From NCBI GenBank assembly GCA_011390205.1, contig JAABSX010000043.1:1-36437 (forward strand): 36,437 nt of DNA, in the 5' to 3' direction. The notes under the pieces are model-generated. The model made no database searches, was not told the origin of the DNA, and saw only the letters and a list, made by a program, of their open reading frames with translations. A program made the translations under genes and the position numbers. This stretch comes from Microscillaceae bacterium. GTDB taxonomy: Bacteria > Bacteroidota > Bacteroidia > Cytophagales > Microscillaceae. Shown here piece after piece: positions 8,235 through 16,651 of the stretch (positions are counted from its first letter, which is position 1; the number at the start of each line of letters is the position of its first letter).

Positions 8235-9332
8235 TTATCTTCTAAAAGGATTCTGAAATCGCTCATCAGTAATGAAAGTAGAGTCTGTGAGCATATGCAT
8301 AAACAATAGAATATCTTCTTTTTCTTGCTCGGTAAGCAAGAGAGATTCCCCGTGCATTTCGTTGGTAGCTTCCATGATGAGTGGATCTAGCTGAGGGCTA
8401 GGCTGTATGTGTTCGTTGTAGTGCTCAAGCACTTCTCGGAGTGTACCGAACCTGCCATCGTGCATGTAGGGTGCAGTAAGGGCTATATTTCGGAGAGAAG
8501 GTGCACGCATTTTCCCCTCATCATAGCTACGTCCTGTGATGGCGCCTCGCCCTTTGTCAGTAGGGTTTTTATCGAGTCCATTGTCGTGGAAGGTATTAAG
8601 AGTAGTGAGGTGGCTTCCGTGGCAATCTCCGCAGTTAGCCCCTCTGAGCCCTGCCTCTGGCACAGGGTGTGTCATAAAAAGTTGTATAGCTCTCTGCTCT
8701 CTTTCCGTAGGCTGTACTTCTCCCAAGATGATTTTATCATAACGTGAGTTGGCAGAGATGAGCGTCCGTTCAAATTGTGCAATGGCTTTGGCTATATTTT
8801 GTGCAGTGATTTTTTTTGAGCCGAAGGCCTTTTTAAATAATCGGGGATAATTTTTTGTATTTCGTAGTCTTTGCACAGCTTCCTCTAGGCTTAGGTTCAT
8901 CTCTAAGCTGTCTTGTATCGGAATCAATGCCTGTTCTTCTAGGCTTGTGGCTCTGCCATCCCAAAAAAACTCTTTGGTCCAGAGTAGATTGACTAAAGAC
9001 ATGGCGCTGCGTCTGCTATGGTGTCCCTTGATGCCTGTGCTGAAAGCTTTCCCATCTGTAAATGCTTTTTGGGGCTGATGACAAGTGCCACAAGACATGC
9101 TAGAATCCCTAGAGAGAATCGGGTCAAAAAACAACATTCTGCCTAGCGTAACCGCTTCTTCACTCATAGGGTTATCTTCGGGTATTTGGTAGAGTTTGCC
9201 AAAGTGTGGAGGTGTTTGGAGGATGTACTGGCTTATGTCAGTATCTTTCAGGCTAAAAGCCCCAATGGTAAATGCCCAAATGAGCAGGCTTGGAAGTAAA
9301 TATCGTTTGCTATGGGTTGGTTTGTAAGGCAT
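8235..9332 (-). CDS. Di-heme cytochrome c peroxidase (CcpA/MauG family)
   Basis: 365 residues, the usual family length. The N-terminal export signal (about 9-28) is followed by two c-type heme sites: CGTCH (C81, C84, H85) and CGDCH (C234, C237, H238). The high-potential heme is probably ligated by Met290 in APYMHDGRFGTLREVLEHY, the family's conserved block; a methionine rather than tyrosine there favours a peroxidase over a MauG-type oxygenase. It should reduce hydrogen peroxide to water in the periplasm with electrons from small cytochromes. It is a single-gene unit with long gaps on both sides; no electron-donor gene is adjacent. Confidence 0.92.
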   Translation of the reverse strand: MPYKPTHSKRYLLPSLLIWAFTIGAFSLKDTDISQYILQTPPHFGKLYQIPEDNPMSEEAVTLGRMLFFDPILSRDSSMSCGTCHQPQKAFTDGKAFSTGIKGHHSRRSAMSLVNLLWTKEFFWDGRATSLEEQALIPIQDSLEMNLSLEEAVQRLRNTKNYPRLFKKAFGSKKITAQNIAKAIAQFERTLISANSRYDKIILGEVQPTEREQRAIQLFMTHPVPEAGLRGANCGDCHGSHLTTLNTFHDNGLDKNPTDKGRGAITGRSYDEGKMRAPSLRNIALTAPYMHDGRFGTLREVLEHYNEHIQPSPQLDPLIMEATNEMHGESLLLTEQEKEDILLFMHMLTDSTFITDERFQNPFRR

Positions 9333-9675
9333 CGTGTTTATTTTTTGCTGTACTGCTGTAAAGGTGAGTAAAACCCAAACTTTGCCAGAGCTGAGTGAAG
9401 GAAATAATCAATATTAAAACCCTACCAACTAAACTGCTCACTGAAAATAAATTTTAGGAATCACATACAGGCAAATATCAGGTCTTGAGAAATAAGCATG
9501 CAGAAAACGCAAAGTTGTTAGCATCTCTTTCATGCCCTGATGAAGTACCAATTTTTACTTTTCATCTTCACGGCATCCACCAGAACAATAAGAGGGCAGG
9601 TACACTTTAGAAAATACACTTTTTAATAAAATGATACTTAATAACTTGTAGTTTGTTTTTTTGTTTGCTGAAGGC
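9333..9675. other. Intergenic region, no gene recognised
   Basis: 343 bases between two genes on the minus strand. It should contain the peroxidase promoter. No open frame with a convincing start, no hairpin terminator and no RNA gene were recognised. Confidence 0.5.
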
Positions 9676-11961
9676 TCATAGATTGCCTTCATCATCTGCC
9701 AGTATAATATCTTTGTATTTTTGGTACAGAAAAGCAGTGATAAGAAGCAAGGCTCCTACAGTGATGAGTGCCAGAATGACATTCAGGGGGGAGTTATAGC
9801 TTACATCATGCAAGAATAACTTGAAAATGGTCAGCCCAAATAAACCAAAGCCTGTCAGCCGCAGGTATTTTCGCTTTTTAGCAATGCCATAAGCCACCAA
9901 GCACAGTGAATACAAAGCCCAAAACAGTGTAAGCCCTAATTTTTGTATCAAGGCACGCTGTTCGGCCATATCTGCAGCCATAGATAACAAAAAGCCATCT
10001 ACCAGCTCAAAACTTAGCCAAGTAATCACCAAGCTATGTGCATGCACTATCAGCAAGCGCTGCAAGGGTTTTTCTAAGTGGTTTACAGAAGCATTGTAAG
10101 CCGAAACAGCCCCAAAAATCAGGGAAACATAAAACCAAACACGCAAAGGCATAAATATCACTTCTGGTAAATAACCCCTTCCTAGCACGTGTAATGTCAG
10201 TAGAAAAACAGCAAATGCCCACATACCCGTAAGGTACATTATGAATCTTTTATCTTTCAGCCACTTAGAGGCCAACCAAAGCCAACTTGCTACATAAAAA
10301 CCACTAAAAATATAGGCTGCTGTCTGTCTATATAAAAAAATATCCTCACTCAAAACGCTGACAATGAAAGGGGCATAGTTTGAAAACTCACGATACAGAC
10401 CCACATAAAAAAGTAAAAATACCAAGAACAACATCCAAAACCCCAATCTATCCAGTGCCAAATCTAGCAAAGAAGGGGGCTTCACATACTCTTTCTGAGA
10501 AGGATATAGTTTATCTACATAAAGCCACACCGAGCAAATCAAAGCCGTGAGACTCAGTACCAAAAAATCCATATTCCATAAAAAAATACCTGAATGCTCT
10601 GGAAAATAAAACCAAGCATCTGGCGCTGACCAGTAGGAAAGCAAAGTGAACACACCCAAAGCCAACAATGCCAAACTCAAATACTCCAATAGCCGAAACT
10701 GCCTGATGCGACCCAAAGAGAAAATCAACAAAGCCTCTGCAAGCCAGCCAACTATCAGCACAATACCAGTAAAACGAATGGGCAGGGCTATCACAAAACC
10801 TATCACACTCAGCACTGCATGGACATCTACCAAATCAGGCTTCGAGCTGGTATGCTGGGCATGCCAAAGAGAGGAAAGTGCATGGAATACACTCAAGCCT
10901 ATGGTAAACAAAAATAAAAAGGTATTGGTATTTTGGTTTAATTGGAGAATCTCCTGAAAACCCAAAGTATAATACATCAAGGTATTGCACACTAAAAGAA
11001 ACAAGGCAGTCGAGTCAGTAGGTTTTTGAAGAAGAATCCGAGTGAGTGCCAACTGAAAGGCAATAAAAAACAAAGAATCAAAGCCCAGCATCCCCCACTC
11101 AAAAATACTTCGTGCAGATCCCCAGCTTCCTGCCACAGCCAGCCAAGTCAGCACAAAGGAAACATACACCGTCCGTGCCCACTCCTGACGGAAGGCAAGC
11201 CAAAGAATAGACAAGTTAATCAGTGTAAGATAGGTATAAAAAACAAAGACATTGCCACCCTCACTACTGAGCAAAATAGGCACAGCATAAGCCCCTACCA
11301 GACCAATCATCCCGATGACCTCCTCACGGTAGCGAGTGGCTTCATAGACCGTGAAAACAGTACAGAGCAGCATCCCTGCGAATGCCACAGGCATCGGGAG
11401 AAGCTCCAAAATAGCATAGGAGATGTACGTAGTGAAGTAAAAAGTGGCCACAGACCCACTAAACAGTACTGCACTGTAGGCCTTGTAGCTGCCACGAAGA
11501 TAATAAGACAAGCCCAGCAAGACTACACCTCCCATATAAGCCAGTATGGCGCGCCCCAAAGGATTAATCAGGTTCTCATCTATGGCATATTTTACCAAAA
11601 CCCCCAAGCCGACAATCAGGATAAAAATACCGAGCTTACTGAGTAGGTTTCCTCCAATGAAATTTTCCCAGTTAGTAGCATCATTTGGCTTGGCTGATTT
11701 GTAAGCCATTTCTTCGTGGATGGGCTCATGACGAAAAGCCCCGAAATCTTCACGAGGAATTTCTTTTTCAAAAGTGTAGGAATACACATGTGCGGCTGGC
11801 TGTTTTTTTTCTTTTATATCAAAATCAGCAGAAGAAGCTTGCTCTTGGATAGCCCTCACCTCAGCACGCAAAAGGTCTATTTCATTTTGTATCGATACAG
11901 TGCTATGCTCTAGGCTTTTTAATCTCTGGATAAGTCTTGAAAGCTTGTCTGTTTGATTCAT
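9676..11961 (-). CDS. DUF2339 polytopic membrane protein
   Basis: 761 residues. An N-terminal coiled coil (about 5-45, with KLSRLIQRLKSLEHS) and a charged linker lead into WENFIGGNLLSKLGIFILI at about 105, the hallmark opening of DUF2339 proteins. About 20 hydrophobic helices follow to the C-terminus. The biochemical role is unknown; the family is common in Bacteroidota and has been suggested to be transport- or envelope-related without proof. ATG 11961 is preferred over the upstream in-frame TTG 11970. It is probably monocistronic or cotranscribed with the receiver gene 98 bases upstream on the same strand. Confidence 0.85.
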   Translation of the reverse strand: MNQTDKLSRLIQRLKSLEHSTVSIQNEIDLLRAEVRAIQEQASSADFDIKEKKQPAAHVYSYTFEKEIPREDFGAFRHEPIHEEMAYKSAKPNDATNWENFIGGNLLSKLGIFILIVGLGVLVKYAIDENLINPLGRAILAYMGGVVLLGLSYYLRGSYKAYSAVLFSGSVATFYFTTYISYAILELLPMPVAFAGMLLCTVFTVYEATRYREEVIGMIGLVGAYAVPILLSSEGGNVFVFYTYLTLINLSILWLAFRQEWARTVYVSFVLTWLAVAGSWGSARSIFEWGMLGFDSLFFIAFQLALTRILLQKPTDSTALFLLVCNTLMYYTLGFQEILQLNQNTNTFLFLFTIGLSVFHALSSLWHAQHTSSKPDLVDVHAVLSVIGFVIALPIRFTGIVLIVGWLAEALLIFSLGRIRQFRLLEYLSLALLALGVFTLLSYWSAPDAWFYFPEHSGIFLWNMDFLVLSLTALICSVWLYVDKLYPSQKEYVKPPSLLDLALDRLGFWMLFLVFLLFYVGLYREFSNYAPFIVSVLSEDIFLYRQTAAYIFSGFYVASWLWLASKWLKDKRFIMYLTGMWAFAVFLLTLHVLGRGYLPEVIFMPLRVWFYVSLIFGAVSAYNASVNHLEKPLQRLLIVHAHSLVITWLSFELVDGFLLSMAADMAEQRALIQKLGLTLFWALYSLCLVAYGIAKKRKYLRLTGFGLFGLTIFKLFLHDVSYNSPLNVILALITVGALLLITAFLYQKYKDIILADDEGNL

Positions 11962-12058
11962 ATTATTCAATGATTTGCCTGAATATAATTACGAAGAAAT
12001 GTGAGATTACAGCTAAAACACATCTTTATCTCTTAAAAAACTGAGGCAGACCAGAGGT

Positions 12059-12469
12059 CTATGCACTCAGGACATGCCTACCGATGTCGTGCATTTTTTC
12101 TTGGCTTAGTGGCTTACATATAAATTCTTCCACATCTTCGTAAGAGAGTATTTTTTTGATTTCTTTGTCATAAATAGAGCAAGAAAGAGCCAAAATTCTA
12201 ATTTTCTTGTGCTGGTTAATCTTTAATTTTTTATACTCATTCACAAATGAAAAACCATCCATAATGGGCATATACAAGTCCAAAAATATAATGTCTGGAA
12301 GTGCCGCAGGGTTAGATTTTGAGGTGTTGGTGAGGTACTGTAGTGCATCTTTAGCAGATTGAAATACTTGTACATTTACAGCATTTTTTAACTCCCTAAT
12401 CAAACGAAGATGGATGATATTATCTATCTCGTTATCATCTATGAGAAGTATTTTTGTATCCTTATTCAT
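12059..12469 (-). CDS. Single-domain response regulator (CheY-like receiver)
   Basis: 136 residues, one receiver domain and no output domain. Visible residues are the acidic pair D11-D12 in LLIDDNEID, the phospho-acceptor D64 in FLDLYMPIMDG, S96 in the switch position (LALSCS) and K119 in CKPL. The IDDNEID start is typical of the Rcp1-like class that often works with hybrid or phytochrome kinases. No histidine kinase is adjacent, so its partner lies elsewhere. It is far from the che operon and closer in type to phosphorelay receivers than to the operon's CheY. The short hairpin overlapping its stop (12048-12060) is too far from the T run to call a terminator. Confidence 0.9.
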   Translation of the reverse strand: MNKDTKILLIDDNEIDNIIHLRLIRELKNAVNVQVFQSAKDALQYLTNTSKSNPAALPDIIFLDLYMPIMDGFSFVNEYKKLKINQHKKIRILALSCSIYDKEIKKILSYEDVEEFICKPLSQEKMHDIGRHVLSA

Positions 12470-12739
12470 TATAATAAATGGTCATTTTGATTACCTTGAC
12501 GTATAGTTCAAAAATCAGACTACAAATTTTTAATGCCTTAGAAATAAAAATTCAGTCAAAAGCCCCACTTATCACAAACCGACACAAAAAAAACGCACGC
12601 AATTAAACCTAGTGAAGCCTTGCAGTTTATAAGAGCAAGGTATGCAAAAAAAATCAAGTATTAAAATTTTTTGTTATTTTGCATCAAAATATCGCACAAA
12701 GTTTTAGCACATTTTCTAACCTACAAGATTGATATACAA

Positions 12740-13795
12740 ATGAAGCAGCTAAGCCAAGATGAATTGTATATGCAGAGATGCCTCGAGATAGCAACACGGG
12801 GGCAGGGCAAAGTAAGTCCTAACCCCATGGTGGGCTGTGTCATCGTGCACCAAGGCAAAATCATAGGTGAGGGCTGGCATCAGGAGTATGGGCAAGCCCA
12901 TGCAGAGGTCAATGCTATACAAAGTGTAGAAAATAAGGCACTGCTGCCCCAATCTACAGTGTATGTAAACCTAGAGCCTTGTGCCCACTTTGGCAATACG
13001 CCTCCTTGTGCGGATTTACTTATCAAGCATCAAGTAAAAAAAGTAGTCATCAGCAACACAGACCCCCACCCCCAAGTAGCGGGAAAGGGCATAGACAAGC
13101 TCAAAGCACAAAACATATCCGTAGAAATAGGGGTTCTGGCAAAAGAAGGGCTCAAGCTAAACCGAAGGTTCTTTACTTTTTTTACAAAAAAAAGACCCTA
13201 CATCATCTTAAAATGGGCGGAAACCGCAGACGGCTACATCGCCCGTGAAAATTTTGACTCTAAATGGATTAGCAAGCCCCTCAGCAGAATGAAAGTGCAT
13301 CAGTGGAGAAGCCAAGAAGATGCCATCTTGGTAGGGAAAAACACCGCCCTCTATGATGACCCGCAGCTCAATGTCAGAGATTGGATAGGCAGAAACCCTA
13401 CACGAATCGTGATAGACCATTACCAAAAATTAAGCAATGAATTAAAATTATTTGACCAGAAAACCCTTACGATATGTTATAATTTTTTAGAGAATAAATC
13501 TTTACCCAAGCTCGAAATGGTCAAAATCTCAGAATCCAATCCATACATTGCCCTTTTGCAAGATTTGCAACAGCGAAAAATACAATCACTCATCGTAGAG
13601 GGAGGTGCACAGACCCTCAAGGCTTTTATCAAAGAAAACCTCTGGGATGAAGCACGCATATTCAAAAGTAAAAATACCTTTGGCAAAGGGCTGGCAGCAC
13701 CACACATACACGGAAAACTCACAAAACAGGAGCAAATCATGGAAGATGATTACTTTGAATACCAAAACCACCAAGCATTTGAAGGGCTTGCATAG
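12740..13795 (+). CDS. ribD: Riboflavin biosynthesis bifunctional deaminase/reductase
   Basis: 351 residues. The N-terminal deaminase domain (about 5-145) has the zinc site HAE (H54, E56) and PCAHFGNTPPC (C81, C90), which removes the amino group from the diaminopyrimidine intermediate. The C-terminal reductase domain (about 150-350) has the RPYIILKWAETADGYIA opening and LIVEGGAQTL near 285-300, and uses NADPH to reduce the ribosyl group. Both are steps 2 and 3 of riboflavin synthesis. ATG 12740 gives the expected start MKQLSQDELYMQRCLEIA; the frame open to TTG 12671 is too long. It is not next to other rib genes, as is common in this phylum. Confidence 0.93.
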   Translation: MKQLSQDELYMQRCLEIATRGQGKVSPNPMVGCVIVHQGKIIGEGWHQEYGQAHAEVNAIQSVENKALLPQSTVYVNLEPCAHFGNTPPCADLLIKHQVKKVVISNTDPHPQVAGKGIDKLKAQNISVEIGVLAKEGLKLNRRFFTFFTKKRPYIILKWAETADGYIARENFDSKWISKPLSRMKVHQWRSQEDAILVGKNTALYDDPQLNVRDWIGRNPTRIVIDHYQKLSNELKLFDQKTLTICYNFLENKSLPKLEMVKISESNPYIALLQDLQQRKIQSLIVEGGAQTLKAFIKENLWDEARIFKSKNTFGKGLAAPHIHGKLTKQEQIMEDDYFEYQNHQAFEGLA

Positions 13796-13804
13796 TTTTA
13801 TTTT

Positions 13805-13837
13805 TTTGCTAAAAAAGCAGATACTTACCTAACTTTG
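13805..13837 (+). promoter_or_regulatory. Bacteroidota-type promoter for the pentapeptide gene
   Basis: TTTG at 13805-13808 and TAACTTTG at 13830-13837 are separated by 21 bases, matching the TTTG/TAnnTTTG consensus. The expected start of transcription (about 13842) lies almost on the ATG at 13844, so the mRNA would have a leader of only a few bases. Confidence 0.6.
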
Positions 13838-13843
13838 TCTAAT

Positions 13844-14869
13844 ATGAGAGAAATACAAGAAATTTGGCAACAATTTAAAGATGATTTTTTAGAAAAAGAC
13901 GGGCAAGAAAACTATCTTATCAATCACTCAGCCGCTGCCCTCGTGCATTTAGGGCATTTATTTGCCGAAGCATCACTAGATGCCGCGCAAAGCCAAAGAC
14001 TCATTGAGCTAGTGCAAGAAGAAAATACCGAAATCCGTCAAGAAATCATAGATCGGCTTGCCTTTTTCTTGCCAGGAATGTTAGACGAGAATTTTCATTA
14101 CAGTGCTGCCTCAGTAGATTTGCGCTCCCCCTCGGCGGTCAGAAATGATATTTTCTCTGCCTTCTGGACCATCTTATCCTACAGCAACGAAAGCCAAAAC
14201 CTCATCCCTGAATCTCAGCAGCTCAAAAACAAACTCACATTGTTTATCAAACAAAGCAAACCCTATCAGCTCAACCTCAGATATCAGAATCTAGAGAATA
14301 CAGATTTTAGCTATGCACAGCTCATAGAAGTAGATTTTAGCTATGCCAACCTTGCTCATGCCAATTTTATCCATGCCAAGTGTGCGAAAAGTAATTTTTA
14401 CAATGCCTCACTCAGAGAAGCAAATCTCTATTTTACAGAAATGCAGTCTTCATTTTTTAGTTTTACTGATTTTTACAAGGCGAATCTTGCACAGGCCATA
14501 CTCAGCCATAGTGTCTTGCACGGAGCTAATTTTGAGCAGGCAGATTTATCAGAAGCCAGCCTAGAAAACTGTAAAGCAGACCATGCCAATTTTGTGGCTA
14601 CCGATATGATGCTCACAAAAATGATGGAGGGAGATTTTAAGCACTGTGATTTTGGAGAAGCCAACCTCACAAGGGCAGACCTGAGCAAGGCAGACCTTAC
14701 AGAAGTTTCTTTTCAAGATGCCAACCTTTATCAGGCTACCTTCCATGATGCCTGTATCGAGGAGGTAAACTGGGAGGTGAAATCACTCAAAAAAGCCACA
14801 TTCAAAAAAAACTCCTTAGACGAAAGCAAGTATTTGTTTTTCCAAAGACAAGGAGCCTTACTCGAATAA
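13844..14869 (+). CDS. Pentapeptide-repeat protein with helical N-terminal domain
   Basis: 341 residues. The first ~140 are helical and unassigned (IWQQFKDDFLEKDG, RQEIIDRLAFFLPG). From about 144 to 320 the sequence follows A(N/D)LXX repeats: NLENTDFSYAQL, ANLAHANFIHAK, ANLTRADLSKADL and so on, which fold as a right-handed square beta helix. Some family members mimic DNA and protect gyrase, but most have no known function, and no gyrase evidence exists here. The frame opens at TTG 13835; ATG 13844 is preferred because a good promoter abuts it. No signal peptide is present, so it is cytoplasmic. It ends 64 bases before yjjX and may be read together with it. Confidence 0.85.
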   Translation: MREIQEIWQQFKDDFLEKDGQENYLINHSAAALVHLGHLFAEASLDAAQSQRLIELVQEENTEIRQEIIDRLAFFLPGMLDENFHYSAASVDLRSPSAVRNDIFSAFWTILSYSNESQNLIPESQQLKNKLTLFIKQSKPYQLNLRYQNLENTDFSYAQLIEVDFSYANLAHANFIHAKCAKSNFYNASLREANLYFTEMQSSFFSFTDFYKANLAQAILSHSVLHGANFEQADLSEASLENCKADHANFVATDMMLTKMMEGDFKHCDFGEANLTRADLSKADLTEVSFQDANLYQATFHDACIEEVNWEVKSLKKATFKKNSLDESKYLFFQRQGALLE

Positions 14870-14933
14870 TTAGAGTGCCAGAACGGTGTTAAGAGCTTGA
14901 CAATCAATAATTTAATTACCCAATCATTTATTT

Positions 14934-15470
14934 ATGAAAAAGATAATCATTGCATCTAAGAATCCCACCAAAATACAAGCCACCCGAGCAGGCTTTGGGC
15001 AGGCATTCGGAGAACAGCAATTTATTTTTGAGGGGGTAGATGTGCCCTCAGGGGTCAGTGCACAGCCTATGAGTGATGAAGAAACCTATCAAGGGGCATT
15101 GCAGCGTGCCAAAGCTGCTCAAGAGGCACAGCCCGAAGCTGATTTTTGGGTGGGGATAGAAGGCGGGTGTATGCCCAGATACGCACAACTAGAGGCCTTT
15201 GCTTGGGTGCTCATCCTCACAAAAACAAATCAGGGTTTTGCCCGAACGGCTTCTTTTTTGTTGCCTCCTCCCATTGCTGATTTAGTGGCACAGGGCCTCG
15301 AGCTAGGGCATGCCGATGACCAGTTTTTTGGGCGAACAGATTCTAAGAAGAAAAATGGCGCTGTGGGTATTCTGACACAAAATCAACTCAGCAGAGCCGA
15401 TTATTATGCCCCTGCCGTATTGCTTGCCTTGGTGCCTTTTATACATTCGGAGATTTATTTTAAGGCATAG
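14934..15470 (+). CDS. yjjX: Inosine/xanthosine triphosphatase
   Basis: 178 residues, the normal length. The start KKIIIASKNPTKIQATRAGF is the nucleotide-binding motif of the YjjX branch of the Maf/HAM1-fold NTPases. Further conserved parts are the SDEETYQGALQRA helix, DFWVGIEGG near residues 71-79 and a C-terminal NGAVGILT and YYAPAVLLALVPF. The enzyme removes non-canonical ITP and XTP from the nucleotide pool, with Mg2+ or Mn2+. The start is clear (ATG 14934). Confidence 0.92.
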   Translation: MKKIIIASKNPTKIQATRAGFGQAFGEQQFIFEGVDVPSGVSAQPMSDEETYQGALQRAKAAQEAQPEADFWVGIEGGCMPRYAQLEAFAWVLILTKTNQGFARTASFLLPPPIADLVAQGLELGHADDQFFGRTDSKKKNGAVGILTQNQLSRADYYAPAVLLALVPFIHSEIYFKA

Positions 15471-15586
15471 AATCTTTGGTATCAGAGTCTTGTTGTGCTG
15501 TAAATCAATCGCTAACAGTCTATTCTTAGCAATTTCTTCATAGTAGCCAGCGTTAAATGAGCGCATCTTTATCTAAATATAAAGAT

Positions 15587-15617
15587 TTTGTGAAATAAGT
15601 AGCTGATCCTATTTTAT
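15587..15617 (+). promoter_or_regulatory. Weak promoter candidate for the 53-residue gene
   Basis: TTTG (15587-15590) and TATTTTAT (15610-15617) are 19 bases apart. The -7 box matches TAnnTTTG at only four of six fixed positions, so this is suggestive only. It would give a leader of about 45 bases. Confidence 0.25.
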
Positions 15618-15665
15618 CTCACAGGCAATGTATAGCTTTATGGAATAAATCAAATCAGTAAACAT

Positions 15666-15827
15666 ATGCAAGAATCATATTTTTCACTGAGCCAAGCCTA
15701 TGACAGGCTCGAGCAGCTGAGAAGCAAACAAGAGTATGAAGGACTTGAAGAAGGAGAGTCAGAAGAAATGGACACTATCCGAGAAATGCTCCGAGAAAAT
15801 GCCAATCAGGATTATTTAGATGATTAA
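15666..15827 (+). CDS. Small acidic protein, 53 residues
   Basis: ATG 15666 to TAA 15827. It starts MQESYFSLSQAYDRLEQL and ends MLRENANQDYLDD. It is strongly charged (many E and D), probably helical, with no signal peptide or membrane segment. It is followed just 6 bases later by a good terminator and is flanked by its own intergenic spaces, which together with the clean amphipathic pattern supports a real gene. No family is recognised. Small acidic helical proteins can be regulators, chaperone-like binders or antitoxins, but nothing here decides between them; no toxin-like gene is adjacent. Confidence 0.6.
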   Translation: MQESYFSLSQAYDRLEQLRSKQEYEGLEEGESEEMDTIREMLRENANQDYLDD

Positions 15828-15833
15828 CCACCT

Positions 15834-15871
15834 TGCCTCATACAATTATTTGTGTGAGGCATTACTTTTTT
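15834..15871 (+). terminator. Rho-independent terminator after the 53-residue gene
   Basis: TGCCTCATACAA (15834-15845) pairs with TTGTGTGAGGCA (15850-15861), with one G-T wobble and a 4-base loop, followed by a T run at 15866-15871. Confidence 0.85.
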
Positions 15872-15913
15872 GAGCAAAAGGCTGCACAGCCCTTTATCTC
15901 TATCAGAAAGTTA

Positions 15914-15944
15914 TTTCTGGAATCCTCAAAAAAACTTATCTTTG
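15914..15944 (+). promoter_or_regulatory. Promoter candidate for mtnD
   Basis: TTTC at 15914-15917 and a perfect -7 element TATCTTTG at 15937-15944, spaced 19 bases. The leader would be about 85 bases. Confidence 0.55.
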
Positions 15945-16034
15945 TAATAGACTGTTTAAGTGGTGGATAATCACTGTGATTGCCCCAAAAAACAATATAA
16001 TCTCTATTTTTAACAACACATAAAATCAAGAAGT

Positions 16035-16568
16035 ATGGCAGTATTAAATATCCCTGACCAAGGCAAAAGTATTTCAGACGTAGCCGAAATTAAGTCTTTC
16101 TTAAATCAAAGAGGCGTTTTGTTTGACCAATGGGAGGCAAAAATAGCCTTTGATGAAACAGCAGACCAAGAAACGGTCTTGAAGGCTTATGCACATGCCT
16201 TGAAACCTTACATGGAATCAAATGGCTACAAAACGGCTGATGTCATCAATATCAATTCTCAAACGCCTAATTATGAGGCAGTACGCAACAAATTTTTGAG
16301 CGAGCACATTCACACAGAAGATGAGGTGCGTTTTTTTGTGGATGGAAAAGGCTTTTTCTGGTTTAACTTAGACAACGACAAAGACCCTATTTTCAATGTA
16401 ATGTGCGAAGCAGGTGATTTAATCTCTGTGCCTGCCAATACCAAGCACTGGTTTGATGCAGGCAAAGAAAACCCAAGTGTCAAAGCCATTAGGGTATTCA
16501 TAGACCAATCTGGCTGGGTGCCTCATTATACCGAATCTGGAGTAGATGCAACTTATAACCCTGCTTAG
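16035..16568 (+). CDS. mtnD: Acireductone dioxygenase
   Basis: 177 residues, normal length. The cupin metal site is HIHTEDEVRFFVDGKG with ligands H91, H93 and E97, and the fourth ligand H138 in NTKHWFDAG. It oxidises the acireductone intermediate of the methionine salvage (MTA) cycle to the keto acid precursor of methionine plus formate when Fe is bound. No other salvage gene (mtnA, B, C, K) is adjacent, so it is transcribed alone between its own promoter and a convergent terminator. Confidence 0.95.
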   Translation: MAVLNIPDQGKSISDVAEIKSFLNQRGVLFDQWEAKIAFDETADQETVLKAYAHALKPYMESNGYKTADVININSQTPNYEAVRNKFLSEHIHTEDEVRFFVDGKGFFWFNLDNDKDPIFNVMCEAGDLISVPANTKHWFDAGKENPSVKAIRVFIDQSGWVPHYTESGVDATYNPA

Positions 16569-16578
16569 TGTCCCCATT

Positions 16579-16628
16579 AAAAAAAATGAGTAATTGGAAA
16601 ATTAAAAAATCAATCTTCCAATTACTCA
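16579..16628 (-). terminator. Strong terminator for the ctp protease gene
   Basis: TGAGTAATTGGAA (16587-16599) is perfectly complementary to TTCCAATTACTCA (16616-16628), a 13-bp stem. On the minus strand it is followed by eight T (plus-strand A run at 16579-16586), so it ends minus-strand transcription. The plus side lacks a T run. Confidence 0.88.
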
Positions 16629-16651
16629 CCTTCTTCGGGTTATTTTTCTAC

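Noticed and set aside
11026-11646. 206-codon plus-strand frame
   Set aside because: It lies antisense inside the DUF2339 gene, with K/Q/P/H-rich composition typical of the complement of membrane-protein codons.
12035-12060. Hairpin at the end of the receiver gene as a terminator
   Set aside because: The 5-bp stem overlaps the stop codon and is 7 bases from the T run; too weak to call.
12059-12469. Membership of the lone receiver in the che system
   Set aside because: It is more than 11 kb from the operon, on the opposite strand, and its IDDNEID start resembles phosphorelay (Rcp1-like) receivers rather than CheY.
15303-15566. 87-codon minus-strand frame beginning MRSFNAGYYEEIAKN
   Set aside because: Most of it is antisense to yjjX and it has no recognisable domain. 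The first 30 residues look plausible but nothing supports expression.
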